Positions 25,187-36,258 of a stretch of DNA of 64,000 bases are shown in pieces. Source of the DNA: Halomonas sp. Bachu 37 (GTDB taxonomy: Bacteria; Pseudomonadota; Gammaproteobacteria; Pseudomonadales; Halomonadaceae); assembly GCF_039691755.1 (NCBI RefSeq), contig NZ_CP137552.1:3038001-3102000 (forward strand). The letters run 5' to 3'. Each line of letters starts with the position of its first letter. The first letter of the stretch is position 1. The notes below the pieces were generated by a model, which was given only the letters and a program-made list of their open reading frames with translations, was not told where the DNA came from and did no database searches. Position numbers and translations under genes: made by a program.

Positions 25187-26782
25187 TCAGCCGGCAATGC
25201 GGAAGTGACGCAACCGCAGGCCGAAAGCTGCCAGCCAGGCGAAATAACTGCCCGCACCGACGCCCACCAGCAAGCTGATCCAGCCGATGCGTTGCCACAA
25301 CTCCCAGCCGAGCCACTCGTTCCAGCCCGGCGATAGCCACCACAGCGCCAGTCCCATGATGGTACACCCCCCCAGCAGCTGCACGGCGTAGCGACGCCAT
25401 CCCGGCTGGAACACCAGCACCTCCTGCTTGCGCAGTAGATACGCCAGCAAGCCGGCATTGAGAAAGGCGGAGAGCGCGGTCGCCAAGGCCAGGCCCGCAT
25501 GCGCCAAGGGCCAGATAAGCAGCAGATTGAAGACCATATTGGCGACCATGGCGATAATCCCCACCTTCACCGGCGTCTTGGTATCCTGGCGGGCGAAGAA
25601 CCCCGGCGCCAGCACCTTGATCAACATGAACGCCACAAGCCCGAAGGAGTAGGCGCGCAAGCTCATCGCGGCCATGTTGATATCGTGCTCGGTCATGGCG
25701 CCATAGTGGAACAGCGTGATCAACAGCGGCTCGGCGAGAATGGCCAGGGCCAGCGCCGCCGGCAGGCCGAGCAGCAGGACCATGCGAATCGCCCAATCGA
25801 GCATGGCGGCAAAATGCTCGCGGGACTGCGAGGCGTGACGCTTTGACAGCGCCGGCAGGATCACGGTCCCTATCGCCACCCCGAATACGCCCAGGGGAAG
25901 CTCCACCAGGCGGTCCGAGTAGTACAGCCAGGAAACACTGCCCGCCGTCAGCAGGGACGCCAGAATGGTATCGAGCAGTAGATTGATCTGCGATACCGAG
26001 ACGCCGAACAGCGCCGGCGCCATCAGCTTGAGAATACGCCTGACCCCATCGTGGGCGAAGTTGGGCCAGGGCGTGGGCATCAAGCCCAGGCGCATCAGAA
26101 ACGGCACCTGGAACGCCAGTTGCGCCGCACCGGCGATCAACACACCCCATGCCAGTGCCATGGCCGGCTCTTCCATCAATGGCATCAACAGCAACGCCGC
26201 GCCGATCAGGGAGAGATTCAGCAGCACCGGAGTGAAGGCCGGCACGGCAAAACGGTTCCAGGTATTGAGTACACTGCCGGAAAACGCGGTCAGCGAAATC
26301 AGCAGCAGGTAGGGAAACGTCAGCCGCAGCATGTCGGCGGTCAGCGCCAGCTTTTCCGGGTCACGGCCGAATCCCGGGGCGAACACCCAGACAAGCCATG
26401 GCGCCCCCAGCATGGCCACGGCGGTAATCAGCGCCAGTACCGCCGTCAAGCTGCCTGCCACGGCATTCAGCAGCTCTTGAATCTCCTTCTTGCTGCGCTG
26501 GGTCGAATACTCCGACAGCACCGGCACGAACGCCTGATTGAAGGCACCTTCGGCAAACAGACGACGCAGGAAATTGGGAATCTTGAAGGCGACGAAAAAG
26601 GCGTCCGCCCCGCTCCCCGCCCCCAGAAAAGCGGCCACGATCACATCCCGGGCCAGCCCCATCACCCGGGAAAGCATGGTCATTGCACTGACTACAAGCC
26701 CCGAGCTCATCAAGCCGCGCCGTGGTGGCGGCGAGGAGGGCTCGGGCTTGGAAGTTTTCGACATCGTCGGTGTGGCTGTCAT
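25187..26782 (-). CDS. murJ: Lipid II flippase MurJ
   Basis: Inner-membrane transporter that flips the peptidoglycan precursor lipid II. 531 residues from the ATG at 26782 (an in-frame TTG at 26800 is less likely), with about 14 hydrophobic helices. Family motifs: SRVMGLARDVIVAAFLGAGSGADAFFVAFKIPNFLRRLFAEGAFNQAFVPV at the N-terminus and LLDTILASLLTAGSVSWLYYSDRLVELPLGVFGVAIGTVILPALS in the middle. It lies between rpsT and ribF on the same strand, the classical gammaproteobacterial order. Confidence 0.96.
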   Translation of the reverse strand: MTATPTMSKTSKPEPSSPPPRRGLMSSGLVVSAMTMLSRVMGLARDVIVAAFLGAGSGADAFFVAFKIPNFLRRLFAEGAFNQAFVPVLSEYSTQRSKKEIQELLNAVAGSLTAVLALITAVAMLGAPWLVWVFAPGFGRDPEKLALTADMLRLTFPYLLLISLTAFSGSVLNTWNRFAVPAFTPVLLNLSLIGAALLLMPLMEEPAMALAWGVLIAGAAQLAFQVPFLMRLGLMPTPWPNFAHDGVRRILKLMAPALFGVSVSQINLLLDTILASLLTAGSVSWLYYSDRLVELPLGVFGVAIGTVILPALSKRHASQSREHFAAMLDWAIRMVLLLGLPAALALAILAEPLLITLFHYGAMTEHDINMAAMSLRAYSFGLVAFMLIKVLAPGFFARQDTKTPVKVGIIAMVANMVFNLLLIWPLAHAGLALATALSAFLNAGLLAYLLRKQEVLVFQPGWRRYAVQLLGGCTIMGLALWWLSPGWNEWLGWELWQRIGWISLLVGVGAGSYFAWLAAFGLRLRHFRIAG

Positions 26783-26798
26783 GGCATCATCCAGACAC

Positions 26799-26825
26799 AA
26801 AAAAACCGGCCGCAGCCGGTTTTTT
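26799..26825 (-). terminator. Terminator of rpsT
   Basis: Hairpin with ACCGGC/GCCGGT stem and CGCA loop flanked by A and T runs on both sides, so it reads as a terminator on either strand. It lies in the 58-bp gap between the rpsT stop and the murJ start. Confidence 0.9.
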
Positions 26826-26840
26826 GTGGCGCCTGCCGGC

Positions 26841-27107
26841 TTACGCCGCCAGTGCCTTGATGCGCTTATTCAAGCGGCTTTTCAGGCGCGCGGCTTTCTT
26901 CTTAGAAAGCACGTCCTTGTCAGCGATGCGGTCGATCACCGGCTGAGCGGTCTTGAACTCCGCCATTGCCGCGGCGTGGTCGCCGGTGTTGATCGCCTTG
27001 ATCACGCGCTTGATATAAGTGCGGACCATGCTGCGCTGGCTGGATTTCAGGACGCGACGTTGTTCGGCCTGGCGGGCGCGCTTGCGAGCTTGCTTGCTGT
27101 TCGCCAC
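26841..27107 (-). CDS. rpsT: 30S ribosomal protein S20
   Basis: 88-residue basic protein binding 16S rRNA. MANSKQARKRARQAEQRR at the N-terminus and the Lys/Arg-rich helical remainder are diagnostic. The start codon is GTG, with AAGGAG seven bases upstream. A non-ATG start is also used for rpsT in E. coli, where it is part of autogenous control. Single-gene unit with its own terminator. Confidence 0.98.
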   Translation of the reverse strand: MANSKQARKRARQAEQRRVLKSSQRSMVRTYIKRVIKAINTGDHAAAMAEFKTAQPVIDRIADKDVLSKKKAARLKSRLNKRIKALAA

Positions 27108-27359
27108 TGGGTATCTCCTTGGAGAATAAAGGTTGCCGCTTACGACAACGGATTAACTGTCTACAGCCGCCATTGGCGACGTTTCCATAAATAACCGAGA
27201 AATCTGATCGACACCTTGCTACTCAGGTAGCCGGTCAATCAAATGGTGCAACAGGCGCATCTTTTTGGCCGCCTGTCCACGGGTATTGTCTGAGAGGATG
27301 GCGTAGTCTATCACGCGCTTTCTCCCCTTGCCAGCATTGGATGGTGCATGCAAGGGCGA

Positions 27360-28496
27360 CTACAACACCACCAGATTGTCGCGATGAATCAGCTCGGGCG
27401 CCTCGACATAGCCCAGGATGGCGGCGATCTGATGGCTCGGCTGGCCCAGCAGACGCCCGGCTTCCTCGGCGCCGTAGTTGACCAGACCCTTGGCTACTCT
27501 GGCCCCCTGCTCATCCACGCAAAGCACCATGTCGCCACGGCGGAACTCGCCGCTGACCGCCTTGACGCCGACGGGAAGCAGGCTCGAGCCCTGGCTGCGC
27601 AATACCTTGACCGCCCCGGCATCCAGGGTCAACGTACCGCGACTCTGCAGCTGCCCCGCCAGCCACCGCTTGCGGGCCGCCATCGGCGCCTGCTCGGGAC
27701 GCAGCAGCGTACCCAGCGCTTCCCCTGCCATAATGCGGTTGATAGCGTCAGGCTGGCGGCCGCTGGCGATCACCGTGACCGCCCCCGAACGCGCCGCCAG
27801 CCTGGCCGCCTGCACCTTGGTACTCATGCCGCCCCGCCCCAGCGCACCGCCGCCACCGGCCACCGCGGCAAGCGCCGGGTCATCGGCGTCGCCTTCGGCG
27901 ATCAGCTTGGCGTGCGGGTCGTGGCGCGGATCGGCATCGAACAGGCCCTCCTGGTCGGTCAGGATCACCAGCGCATCCGCTTCGAGCAGGTTGGCGACCA
28001 GGGCGCCCAGAGTATCGTTGTCGCCGAAGCGAATCTCATCGGTCACCACGGTGTCGTTTTCGTTGATCACCGGCACCACACGCAGGCCCACCAAGGTGCG
28101 CAAGGCGGAGAGGGCATTGAGATACCGCTTACGGTTGGAGAGGTCATCGTGGGTCAGCAACACCTGAGCGGTGACCAGGCCGTGGCGAGCAAAATGCTGC
28201 TCGTAGCACTGGGTCAAGCCGTTCTGCCCCACCGCGGCGGCGGCCTGGAGTTCATGCACGGCGCCGGGCCTTGTGTGCCAACCCAGGCGCACCATACCCG
28301 CGGCCACGGCACCGGACGATACCAGCAGAACTTCAACGCCTTGGCGGTGCAGCTCGGCGATCTGGTCGACCCAGCCGCCGATCGCCGCTTCATCGAGCCC
28401 GCGTCCGTCGTTGGTCAAAAGCGCGCTGCCGATCTTGATAACGACACGGCGCGCACCGCTCAGCGCATCGCGGCCCAGAATCTGGTCTTTGCTCAC
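27360..28496 (-). CDS. proB: Glutamate 5-kinase
   Basis: First step of proline synthesis, phosphorylating glutamate. I chose the GTG at 28496 (MSKDQILGR), which has GGGGAG seven bases before it. A TTG at 28514 with AGGAG is an alternative adding six residues. The 378 residues comprise an amino-acid kinase domain ([74 protein letters not shown]) and a C-terminal PUA domain ([19 protein letters not shown]). It follows obgE, a common arrangement. Proline is a compatible solute in halophiles. Confidence 0.96.
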   Translation of the reverse strand: MSKDQILGRDALSGARRVVIKIGSALLTNDGRGLDEAAIGGWVDQIAELHRQGVEVLLVSSGAVAAGMVRLGWHTRPGAVHELQAAAAVGQNGLTQCYEQHFARHGLVTAQVLLTHDDLSNRKRYLNALSALRTLVGLRVVPVINENDTVVTDEIRFGDNDTLGALVANLLEADALVILTDQEGLFDADPRHDPHAKLIAEGDADDPALAAVAGGGGALGRGGMSTKVQAARLAARSGAVTVIASGRQPDAINRIMAGEALGTLLRPEQAPMAARKRWLAGQLQSRGTLTLDAGAVKVLRSQGSSLLPVGVKAVSGEFRRGDMVLCVDEQGARVAKGLVNYGAEEAGRLLGQPSHQIAAILGYVEAPELIHRDNLVVL

Positions 28497-28656
28497 CTCT
28501 CGACTCCCCTTCAAAGCTGCAATCTCCTAACTTGAGACACTGCGCGAGCGATGGCCAGACTAGGCAAACCCTTGACGAAAGAGCGGAGTTTGCTGTTGCA
28601 AATGAGCATCTTGAGCCAAGGTTTAACGACGTATGGCCGAGCGCAGCCAGTGTCAC

Positions 28657-30206
<1,550 letters not shown>

Positions 30207-30238
30207 TGCAAAATCCTCCTCTAAGGGAATCTAGCCGC

Positions 30239-30550
30239 TTACGCGGAAATTCCGGTAATTTTGACTTCTGTGAACCACTGACGGTGGCCCTGGCGCTTCA
30301 TGCTGTGCTTGCGGCGACGGAACTTGATGATCGTCACTTTATCGCCACGGCCGTGGGAAACGACTTCAGCGGCAACCTTGGCACCGCTTACCAGCGGCGC
30401 GCCAACGTTTACGTCATCGCCGTCTGCAACCAGCAGCACTTCATCAAACTCGATCGTTTCGCCGGTAGCGACTTCGATCTTTTCGAGCTTGAGGGTCTGA
30501 CCTTCCTGAACGCGATACTGCTTACCGCCGCTCTTGATAACTGCGTACAT
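30239..30550 (-). CDS. rplU: 50S ribosomal protein L21
   Basis: 103-residue ribosomal protein. The start is the ATG at 30550 ([14 protein letters not shown]) with GGAGAGAG upstream. A longer in-frame extension upstream is not plausible. Family features are the [10 protein letters not shown]-terminus and [23 protein letters not shown]-terminus. First gene of rplU-rpmA, divergent from ispB, as in many gammaproteobacteria. Confidence 0.98.
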   Translation of the reverse strand: MYAVIKSGGKQYRVQEGQTLKLEKIEVATGETIEFDEVLLVADGDDVNVGAPLVSGAKVAAEVVSHGRGDKVTIIKFRRRKHSMKRQGHRQWFTEVKITGISA

Positions 30551-30818
30551 GTCTCTCTCCGGGACTGTGTGATTACCGGGCTTTCCGGCGCTCATCGGCA
30601 TTCGCTCTTGATCGGCCTGCGGCGAGTGGCGCCCCTTTCGGCAACCATCTGACAGGGAGCATGATGAGTGGGTCGCGGATTATAGCGATATCGCGACGTG
30701 GCTACAACCCTATCGTCTTTTAAGTATCGTCTCGCGGGGCTTGTCATAAGCGCGTCTCCTGCTGCCGCGGTCAATACCGGGCCACCATACCTTGACGCTT
30801 CACGGGGAGGCTCATAGC

Positions 30819-31883
30819 ATGGCTCCACCCAAGGTCGGCGCTTGCCGCCCCCACTTGACCGTGACGATGGAATTCATGCCTGCCAACGCCTCGCCTTCCT
30901 CACCGCCAGTCAGCCCTTCGCCCTCGCCGCTGCACGCCGCGGTGGCGGAAGACTTTGCCAGCGTCAATCGCACCATCATCACGCAACTGGCGTCCAAGGT
31001 GCCGCTGGTGAACACCATCGGCGAGTACATCATCGAAAGTGGTGGCAAACGGCTGCGTCCCCTTCTGGTGCTGCTTGCCGCGCGCGCCCTGGGTTACACC
31101 GGGGAAAAGCACATCACCCTGGCCACGTTGATCGAATTCATGCACACCTCGACCCTCCTGCATGATGACGTGGTCGACGAGTCGCACATGCGCCGCGGCA
31201 AGAAGACCGCCAACGACGCCTGGGGCAACGCGCCTTCGGTACTGGTCGGCGACTTTCTCTATTCGCGATCGTTCCAGATGATGGTGGATGTCGGCTCGAT
31301 GCGCATCATGGCGATTCTCTCCGGCGCCACCTGCATTATCGCCGAGGGTGAAGTCCAGCAGCTGACCAACGTCGGCAACCCGGATATCAGCGAAGCCGAC
31401 TACTTCGCCACCATCCAGGGCAAGACCGCCATGCTGTTCGAGGCCGCGTCCCACAGCGGCGCCGTGCTGGCCGAAGCCACACCAGAACAGGAAGTCGCCC
31501 TGCAGCATTACGGCCGCTACCTGGGGCTGGCTTTCCAGTTGATCGACGATCTGCTCGATTACCAGGGCGACGCCACGGCCATGGGCAAGAACGTGGGCGA
31601 TGACCTGGCCGAAGGCAAGCCGACGCTGCCGTTGATCCACGCCATGGCCGAGGGCACACCAGAGCAGGCCAAGCTGATTCGCCAGGCAATACGCCAGGGC
31701 GGCCTGGAGCAGCTCGACGCGGTAATGGAAATCGTCAACGAAACCGGGGCCTTGGAATACACTCGCAGGCGCGCCGAAGAGATGGCGCAAAAGGCCCTGG
31801 AGCAGCTCGCCGTTCTCCCCGCCAGCCCCTATCGCGACAGCATGGCGGAGCTCGCCCACCTTGCGGTGAAGCGCACCACCTGA
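30819..31883 (+). CDS. ispB: Polyprenyl (octaprenyl-type) diphosphate synthase
   Basis: Builds the ubiquinone side chain from IPP and allylic diphosphates. I chose the ATG at 30819 (MAPPKVG) because GGGGAGG sits eight bases upstream. Later in-frame ATGs at 30867 and 30876 lack one. 354 residues with a Ser/Pro-rich N-terminal extension of about 35. Both Asp-rich motifs are present: LLHDDVVDESHMRRG and FQLIDDLLDYQGD, plus GGKRLRPLLVLLAARALG. Chain length cannot be read from the sequence. Divergent from rplU. Confidence 0.95.
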   Translation: MAPPKVGACRPHLTVTMEFMPANASPSSPPVSPSPSPLHAAVAEDFASVNRTIITQLASKVPLVNTIGEYIIESGGKRLRPLLVLLAARALGYTGEKHITLATLIEFMHTSTLLHDDVVDESHMRRGKKTANDAWGNAPSVLVGDFLYSRSFQMMVDVGSMRIMAILSGATCIIAEGEVQQLTNVGNPDISEADYFATIQGKTAMLFEAASHSGAVLAEATPEQEVALQHYGRYLGLAFQLIDDLLDYQGDATAMGKNVGDDLAEGKPTLPLIHAMAEGTPEQAKLIRQAIRQGGLEQLDAVMEIVNETGALEYTRRRAEEMAQKALEQLAVLPASPYRDSMAELAHLAVKRTT

Positions 31884-31972
31884 GCGCAAAATCCTCCGCT
31901 TGAGGCTTGAAAAACTGGCGGTGCATGCGTATGATCCGTTTCCACCAAGTGGCGACCACTTGGGCGAGACCT

Positions 31973-32049
31973 CGGAATATAGCTCAGCTTGGTAGAGCGC
32001 TGCCTTCGGGAGGCAGAGGTCGTAGGTTCGAATCCTGCTATTCCGACCA
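31973..32049 (+). tRNA. proK: tRNA-Pro (anticodon CGG)
   Basis: 77-nt cloverleaf including an encoded CCA end. The acceptor stem is CGGAATA / TATTCCG. The anticodon stem is CTGCC/GGCAG with loop TTCGGGA, giving CGG at 32007-32009. The T loop contains GGTTCGAATCC. It reads CCG codons, which should be common in this GC-rich genome. It is followed closely by a terminator. Confidence 0.97.
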
Positions 32050-32064
32050 AGGACACTATTGAAA

Positions 32065-32102
32065 ACGGCCACTTAGCTATCACAGCAAGTGGCCGTTTTT
32101 TT
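32065..32102 (+). terminator. Terminator of tRNA-Pro
   Basis: Perfect 10-bp stem (ACGGCCACTT / AAGTGGCCGT) with a 12-nt loop and a run of seven T, starting 16 bp after the tRNA CCA. The sequence from here to 32304 shows no gene, integrase remnant or duplicated tRNA end. Confidence 0.92.
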
Positions 32103-32304
32103 GTTGGTTTTCATGTGTCGGCAATATGTCAGCACCCGATGATGTCTTATTCTTTTTTCTTTTGTCTCACTGGTGAGACTGGTGAAAAGGTTCTCCACAA
32201 TAGGGATACCCTTTTGGCTGGCGCTGGAGGGCTTTCCTTACGGCAGGCTTAGCCTTGGATGACGGTCCGCTTAGCGCTGGCGCGACCGATGCGCCCACAC
32301 CGCG

Positions 32305-33084
32305 TCACGCCGGTGGGTGGATCAACCCAACGACGCTGACCAGAATCAGCACCGCGCCCAATACCCGGAAGAACAGTCCCGTGTCCGCTTTCAGCATATA
32401 GCGGTGGGCTCGTTCGCCCAGCAGATGACCGAGGAACGCGCACGGCAGAAGCCACAGGTGATGGATCAACTGCAGGTCCACGCCGGCGATCAGGAACGAG
32501 ACCATCTTGATCACCACCAGGATGAACCACAGCACGAACATGGTATCGCGCAGTTGCTCCTTGGCCACATGAGCGGCGAATACGGCCACGATCAATGGCG
32601 CGCCGATCAGCGAAGTGCCGCTGACGTACCCACCCAGCGCAAGCAGCACGTAGTCGACGTACTTGTTTTTGCTCTTGAAAGGCCTGTTGAGCACGTAACC
32701 GATGGCATAGATGATGACGATACCGAAGATGATGCTGGTCATGACGTTAGCCGGCAGCGTCAACAACCCCACCACGCCGATCAGCTTCGGAATGATCATT
32801 ATCTTCAAGGCCTTGAACAGATAGCCCCAATCGATATTGCTCTCGTCCGAGCTGGCGGCGCCCTCTTTCTGCAATTGGCGATGCCCGCTCCAGGCGATCC
32901 AGCTGGAGAAAATCAGCAGATGCACCGCGATGATGGGCAGAAACACCAGCGGCTCGTTCACCACCAGCAGCAAGAACGGCAGCGCCAGCACGGCGCCGCC
33001 AAAGCCAAGGCTGGTCCTGACGAAACCGCTCCAGGCAAAAATCAAACCGATAAGAAGATATTGGTACCAGTAGAGATCAGCCAT
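32305..33084 (-). CDS. TauE/SafE-family sulfite/organosulfonate permease
   Basis: 259-residue inner-membrane protein with about eight hydrophobic helices. The N-terminal half contains LIGLIFAWSGFVRTSLGFGGAVLALPFLLLV and the second half GGYVSGTSLIGAPLIVAVFAAH, the two inverted repeats typical of TauE/SafE transporters. These usually export sulfite or sulfonates. The ATG at 33084 is preferred over an in-frame TTG at 33099. It lies 42 bp after the yjfC-like gene on the same strand and may be the last gene of that operon. Substrate unknown. Confidence 0.82.
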   Translation of the reverse strand: MADLYWYQYLLIGLIFAWSGFVRTSLGFGGAVLALPFLLLVVNEPLVFLPIIAVHLLIFSSWIAWSGHRQLQKEGAASSDESNIDWGYLFKALKIMIIPKLIGVVGLLTLPANVMTSIIFGIVIIYAIGYVLNRPFKSKNKYVDYVLLALGGYVSGTSLIGAPLIVAVFAAHVAKEQLRDTMFVLWFILVVIKMVSFLIAGVDLQLIHHLWLLPCAFLGHLLGERAHRYMLKADTGLFFRVLGAVLILVSVVGLIHPPA

Positions 33085-33126
33085 GGTCTCGCTTATCAAT
33101 AGTCATTAGAAAGAGCGGTGTCGTCG

Positions 33127-34293
33127 TCATACGATCGCGTGGGGAACGAAGCAGGAGGTGTCCTTGGTGATACGGCCCACATCCTCGCGCACACCCATGC
33201 CGCAGGCACGATCACCGACCACCCAGCTGCCGATCAGGGCATGGCGATCGCCGAAACGGGGCATGGGCTGGTAAGCCTGGCGAATCCACGGGCTGTCGGT
33301 ATAGGGGCCGCCCACGGCTTCGCGCTCACCGGCATCGGTGATCAGTTCGATGTTGCTGCCCTCGCGGGAGAAGAACGGCTTGCGCACCCAGCCCGGCGCC
33401 ATGGGCTCGCTGTTTGACGTCTCGAAGAAAGCCGGCAGCAGGCTCGGATGCCCTTCGAAATGCTCCCAGAGCAGCGGCAGGATTCCCTTGTTGGAGAGAA
33501 CCGCCTTCCACGGCGGCTCGAACCAATGGGTCTGCATCAATGGGATCCGCTCGCCAAAGGCGTCGTCCGCCATCTCCTCCCACGGATAGAGCTTGAACAG
33601 CGCCCGAATCGGCTGGTTATCCAGGTCGACGAAGTAGTCGCCCCCAGGCTGGTAACCGATATCCTCCATGAAGATGAAGGGTGCCTTCAAGCCCGCCTGC
33701 ACCGCCATATCCTGCAGGTAATGCACCGTGGCGCGCTCTTCGGTGTTGTCCTTAACGCAGGAGAAATGCAGTGTGGCGTCCTCGAGCCCCCGGCCGACAT
33801 GAGCCATGGCGTTGATCATGCGCTCCTGGATCGAGTTGTACTGGTCGGCGTGGCGGGGGAGCAATCCCTGCTGGATGGCTTGCTCGAGCCATACCCACTG
33901 GAAGAAACCCGCCTCGTAAAGCGACGTGGGGGTGTCGTAGTTGAGCTCCAGCAACTTGGCTGGCCCGTCACCGGAATAGGCGAAGTCCATGCGTCCGTAA
34001 AGGTGTGGCTGGCCGGCCTTCCACGAATCGTGAATGCTGTCCCACATGAACTCCGGCAGGGCCAGACGCTGCATCAGGGCATTGGAGTTACATACCCGGT
34101 CCACCAGTTCCATGCACATCTCGTGCAGCGCTTCCGTGGGGGCTTCGATATCACGCTCCACCTGCTCCAGGGTGAACTGGTAGTAAGCGTCTTCCTTCCA
34201 GTAGGGTTCGCCATCGATGGTATGAAAATGAAAACCCAGCTCATGAGCCAGGTCTTTCCAGTTATGGCGTTCGGCAATATCAATTCGGAGCAT
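33127..34293 (-). CDS. yjfC: Glutathionylspermidine-synthase-like ATP-grasp protein (YjfC/YgiC family)
   Basis: 388-residue ATP-grasp ligase resembling the synthetase domain of glutathionylspermidine synthase (GSP_synth family) but without its amidase domain. Start at MLRIDIAERHNWK, AGGA seven bases upstream. Recognisable blocks: LYGRMDFAYSGDGPAKLLELNYDTPTSLYEAGFFQW, ATVHYLQDMA, LFKLYPWEEM, ILPLLWEHFEGHPSLLPAFF and WVRKPFFSREGSNIEL. The natural substrates of YjfC/YgiC are not established. Context is the yjf operon, downstream of a DUF1190 lipoprotein. Confidence 0.85.
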   Translation of the reverse strand: MLRIDIAERHNWKDLAHELGFHFHTIDGEPYWKEDAYYQFTLEQVERDIEAPTEALHEMCMELVDRVCNSNALMQRLALPEFMWDSIHDSWKAGQPHLYGRMDFAYSGDGPAKLLELNYDTPTSLYEAGFFQWVWLEQAIQQGLLPRHADQYNSIQERMINAMAHVGRGLEDATLHFSCVKDNTEERATVHYLQDMAVQAGLKAPFIFMEDIGYQPGGDYFVDLDNQPIRALFKLYPWEEMADDAFGERIPLMQTHWFEPPWKAVLSNKGILPLLWEHFEGHPSLLPAFFETSNSEPMAPGWVRKPFFSREGSNIELITDAGEREAVGGPYTDSPWIRQAYQPMPRFGDRHALIGSWVVGDRACGMGVREDVGRITKDTSCFVPHAIV

Positions 34294-34330
34294 GGACGAT
34301 CCTGAGCATGGCGACTCCCGGCGGCGATAA

Positions 34331-34945
34331 TTACGACCCCCAGCCACCCCTGGCTGACGAACGCGAACCGAAGCCGCTACGCTGGGTGGCTTGACGAACG
34401 ATCGAGCTGCGCATGGCTTCGTTGCGCTGGGTAACCCGCTGCGTGGCCTGGTTCGAGGCGGTGTTCCAGTTACCCTGGTTCTGGCGATTGCGATACACCG
34501 GCTCCTGGTAGACACGTTCGAACGCCCGCCCGCGATTGGTGTTGGACATCATGCTGCCCACCATGTAACCCATCATCGCCGGCATGAACCAGCTGCCGGT
34601 ACTACTGCCGGTGGCTACCTGGGACTGCTCTGCGGTCGGCGCGACGCAAGCACCTTCGCCATGTTCCGCCTCGCACTCCTCGAGGGAGCTGAAGCGCGGC
34701 ACGGACTCCAGTGACGCTTCGTAGGCCGTCTCGCAGGCGCTGCGCGTGTATATCTCGGCGGCCACGCAATCCTCGACGCTCTGATAGCTTTCGGGATTAT
34801 CGAAGCTCACGTCGGTGACATGCTCCTCGGATTGCGGCGGCGAACAGGCCGACAAGCCGAAAGCCCCCACGCCCATCATGGCCAGGGAGAGACGTGCGCT
34901 GCGCTTGCGGCGCGGCAGGTGAGCGGAGGGTTCTGTGGATGGCAT
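34331..34945 (-). CDS. yjfM: DUF1190 lipoprotein (YjfM/YgiB family)
   Basis: 204-residue predicted lipoprotein. The start at MPSTEPSAH is supported by AAGGAG seven bases before it. A basic N-terminus and hydrophobic stretch lead to a lipobox LSAC (Cys34). The DUF1190 domain has paired cysteines (YQSVEDCVAAEIYTRSACETAY, SLEECEAEHGEGAC). The C-terminal half is low complexity (Gln, Asn, Arg, Ser) after a Gly/Met-rich hydrophobic segment (WFMPAMMGYMVGSMM). Function of the family is unknown. Fifth gene in the yjf-type operon. Confidence 0.85.
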   Translation of the reverse strand: MPSTEPSAHLPRRKRSARLSLAMMGVGAFGLSACSPPQSEEHVTDVSFDNPESYQSVEDCVAAEIYTRSACETAYEASLESVPRFSSLEECEAEHGEGACVAPTAEQSQVATGSSTGSWFMPAMMGYMVGSMMSNTNRGRAFERVYQEPVYRNRQNQGNWNTASNQATQRVTQRNEAMRSSIVRQATQRSGFGSRSSARGGWGS

Positions 34946-34956
34946 GCGCATTCTCC

Positions 34957-35015
34957 TTACCCTGTTTTTAACTACCATGTCTTTTAACTACCCTGTCTTT
35001 AACTACCAGGTCATC
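34957..35015. repeat. Short tandem repeat at the yjfL 3' end
   Basis: TAACTACC followed by a TGTCTT-like stretch recurs at 34969, 34985 and 35000 (periods 16 and 15 bp), with a partial copy before. The last copy contains the yjfL stop codon. Probably made by slippage between yjfL and yjfM. Confidence 0.75.
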
Positions 35016-35416
35016 GAGGCGGCGTTCAGCAGGCCCACCGAAACGGCCACGGCGGCCACCAGGATGCCGTAAGCCTGATGCCCCTCGGTGATGTGTTGGG
35101 AAAGACTTTCACCCTGGCGCCGCAGGAACAGCTTGATGCCAAAGAAAGTGGCCAGCTGCACGCCGAAGGCGATGATGCCCCAGAGCAGGAAATCCAAATA
35201 GCTTACCGAGTTTGCCATGGCACTATACAGCGGAATCGTGAACCCAAGGATCGAGCCACCATAGGCCGAGGCCGCCGCAGCGTTGCCCTCGCGAATCAGC
35301 TGCCATTCATGATGCGGGGTGATGCGGCTGTAGCAGTACATGAATGCCACCAGCAGCACGATGGCACCCAGCAGATAGGCAAAGAAGAATGGCAGGCCCT
35401 GCAGATAATGCATCAT
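35003..35416 (-). CDS. yjfL: DUF350 membrane protein (YjfL family)
   Basis: 137-residue inner-membrane protein with four hydrophobic segments: PFFFAYLLGAIVLLVAFMYCY, the AYGGSILGFTIPLYSA region, FLLWGIIAFGVQLATFFGIKLFL and AYGILVAAVAVSVGLLNAA. DUF350 proteins carry internally duplicated two-helix units, and the AASAYGGSILGFTIPL and GHQAYGILVAAVAVSVG blocks fit that. The start has GGGA in its leader. It lies between the yjfM- and yjfK-like genes. Confidence 0.88.
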   Translation of the reverse strand: MMHYLQGLPFFFAYLLGAIVLLVAFMYCYSRITPHHEWQLIREGNAAAASAYGGSILGFTIPLYSAMANSVSYLDFLLWGIIAFGVQLATFFGIKLFLRRQGESLSQHITEGHQAYGILVAAVAVSVGLLNAASMTW

Positions 35417-35485
35417 GGGACAGTTTCCCTTGGTTGTCGTTGGAACGTGTCGGTGAAGATGAAAAAGCGAATTCCAGATAAGCGA

Positions 35486-36217
35486 CTAGAGCGCATCGAT
35501 GTCCACCGAAGCCACATCGACGCCGATGTTGTGTACCACCATGAAACTTCCTTCGCCATCGTCCTCGGCGCTCAACAGCAGATACTCCAGCCTATCGGAC
35601 CCGGCAATGGGGCGTTCGTAGAGCATGGCATGATGGCGAACCTGACGGGAGGCGATCGTTTCGGTGGTCATCACCTCCTCCTCGAAGAGCACCGGCGGCG
35701 ACCACAGACTACCGGTATCGCCCCATACCCGCTTGAACGTACATACCTTCCCGGCCACCTGGGTCGATGAGATATCGACCTGCTGCGCACCCAGTGCATC
35801 TGCCCGCTTTTCTGCGCCGTTGACCACGGCATCGAACTCGGCGTCGGAGACATGGTCGACCCGGTAGAAGTCGAACAGCTTGTACTCCACCACCCGCCCA
35901 TGCTCGATATTGGCCTGCAGCCAGGTATCGTTGTCCAGATAGAAGCGCACCAGGTGTGCGCCCTGCCCCAGGTCGACATGACCCACGGCGGCAATATGAT
36001 GGTAGGTCTCGTCATCCCAGCAAAACAGGGCATCTTCGTAGGCGCGCAGACCTACCAGCTGAATCTTGACACGCCCGTCGAGACGCAGGCCCTGCATCTC
36101 GACGTGGGCCAGGGACGCGGGCAGTCCCGGCGCGATCGACCTGGCGTCAGCGGATTTTTCCTCCTTGCTGCCGCCCGCCGGGTTGGCACGAAACAGCGCC
36201 TTGAGCGTATTCAACAT
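35486..36217 (-). CDS. yjfK: DUF2491 protein (YjfK family)
   Basis: 243-residue soluble protein of unknown function. It follows the PspA-like gene by 41 bp and starts MLNTLKALFRANPAGG. The remainder reads as a mainly beta cytoplasmic protein (IAAVGHVDLGQGAHLVRFYLDNDTWLQANIEHG, YKLFDFYRVDHVSDAEFD). Family assignment comes from recognisable YjfK-like blocks plus the operon order yjfI-J-K-L-M-C. No catalytic motif is seen. Confidence 0.82.
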   Translation of the reverse strand: MLNTLKALFRANPAGGSKEEKSADARSIAPGLPASLAHVEMQGLRLDGRVKIQLVGLRAYEDALFCWDDETYHHIAAVGHVDLGQGAHLVRFYLDNDTWLQANIEHGRVVEYKLFDFYRVDHVSDAEFDAVVNGAEKRADALGAQQVDISSTQVAGKVCTFKRVWGDTGSLWSPPVLFEEEVMTTETIASRQVRHHAMLYERPIAGSDRLEYLLLSAEDDGEGSFMVVHNIGVDVASVDIDAL

Positions 36218-36258
36218 TTCATTCTCTCCGGCCGAAGCAAAGACCCGCCTGTGGATGA

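Noticed and set aside
31829..32083. Minus-strand frame containing AGFEPTTSASRRQRSTKLSYIPR
   Set aside because: This is a translation of the antisense of tRNA-Pro, a well-known spurious protein in databases.
31973..32304. tRNA-Pro as an integration site of a mobile element
   Set aside because: No integrase, no duplicated tRNA 3' end and no compositional island follow; the next genes are a conserved operon.
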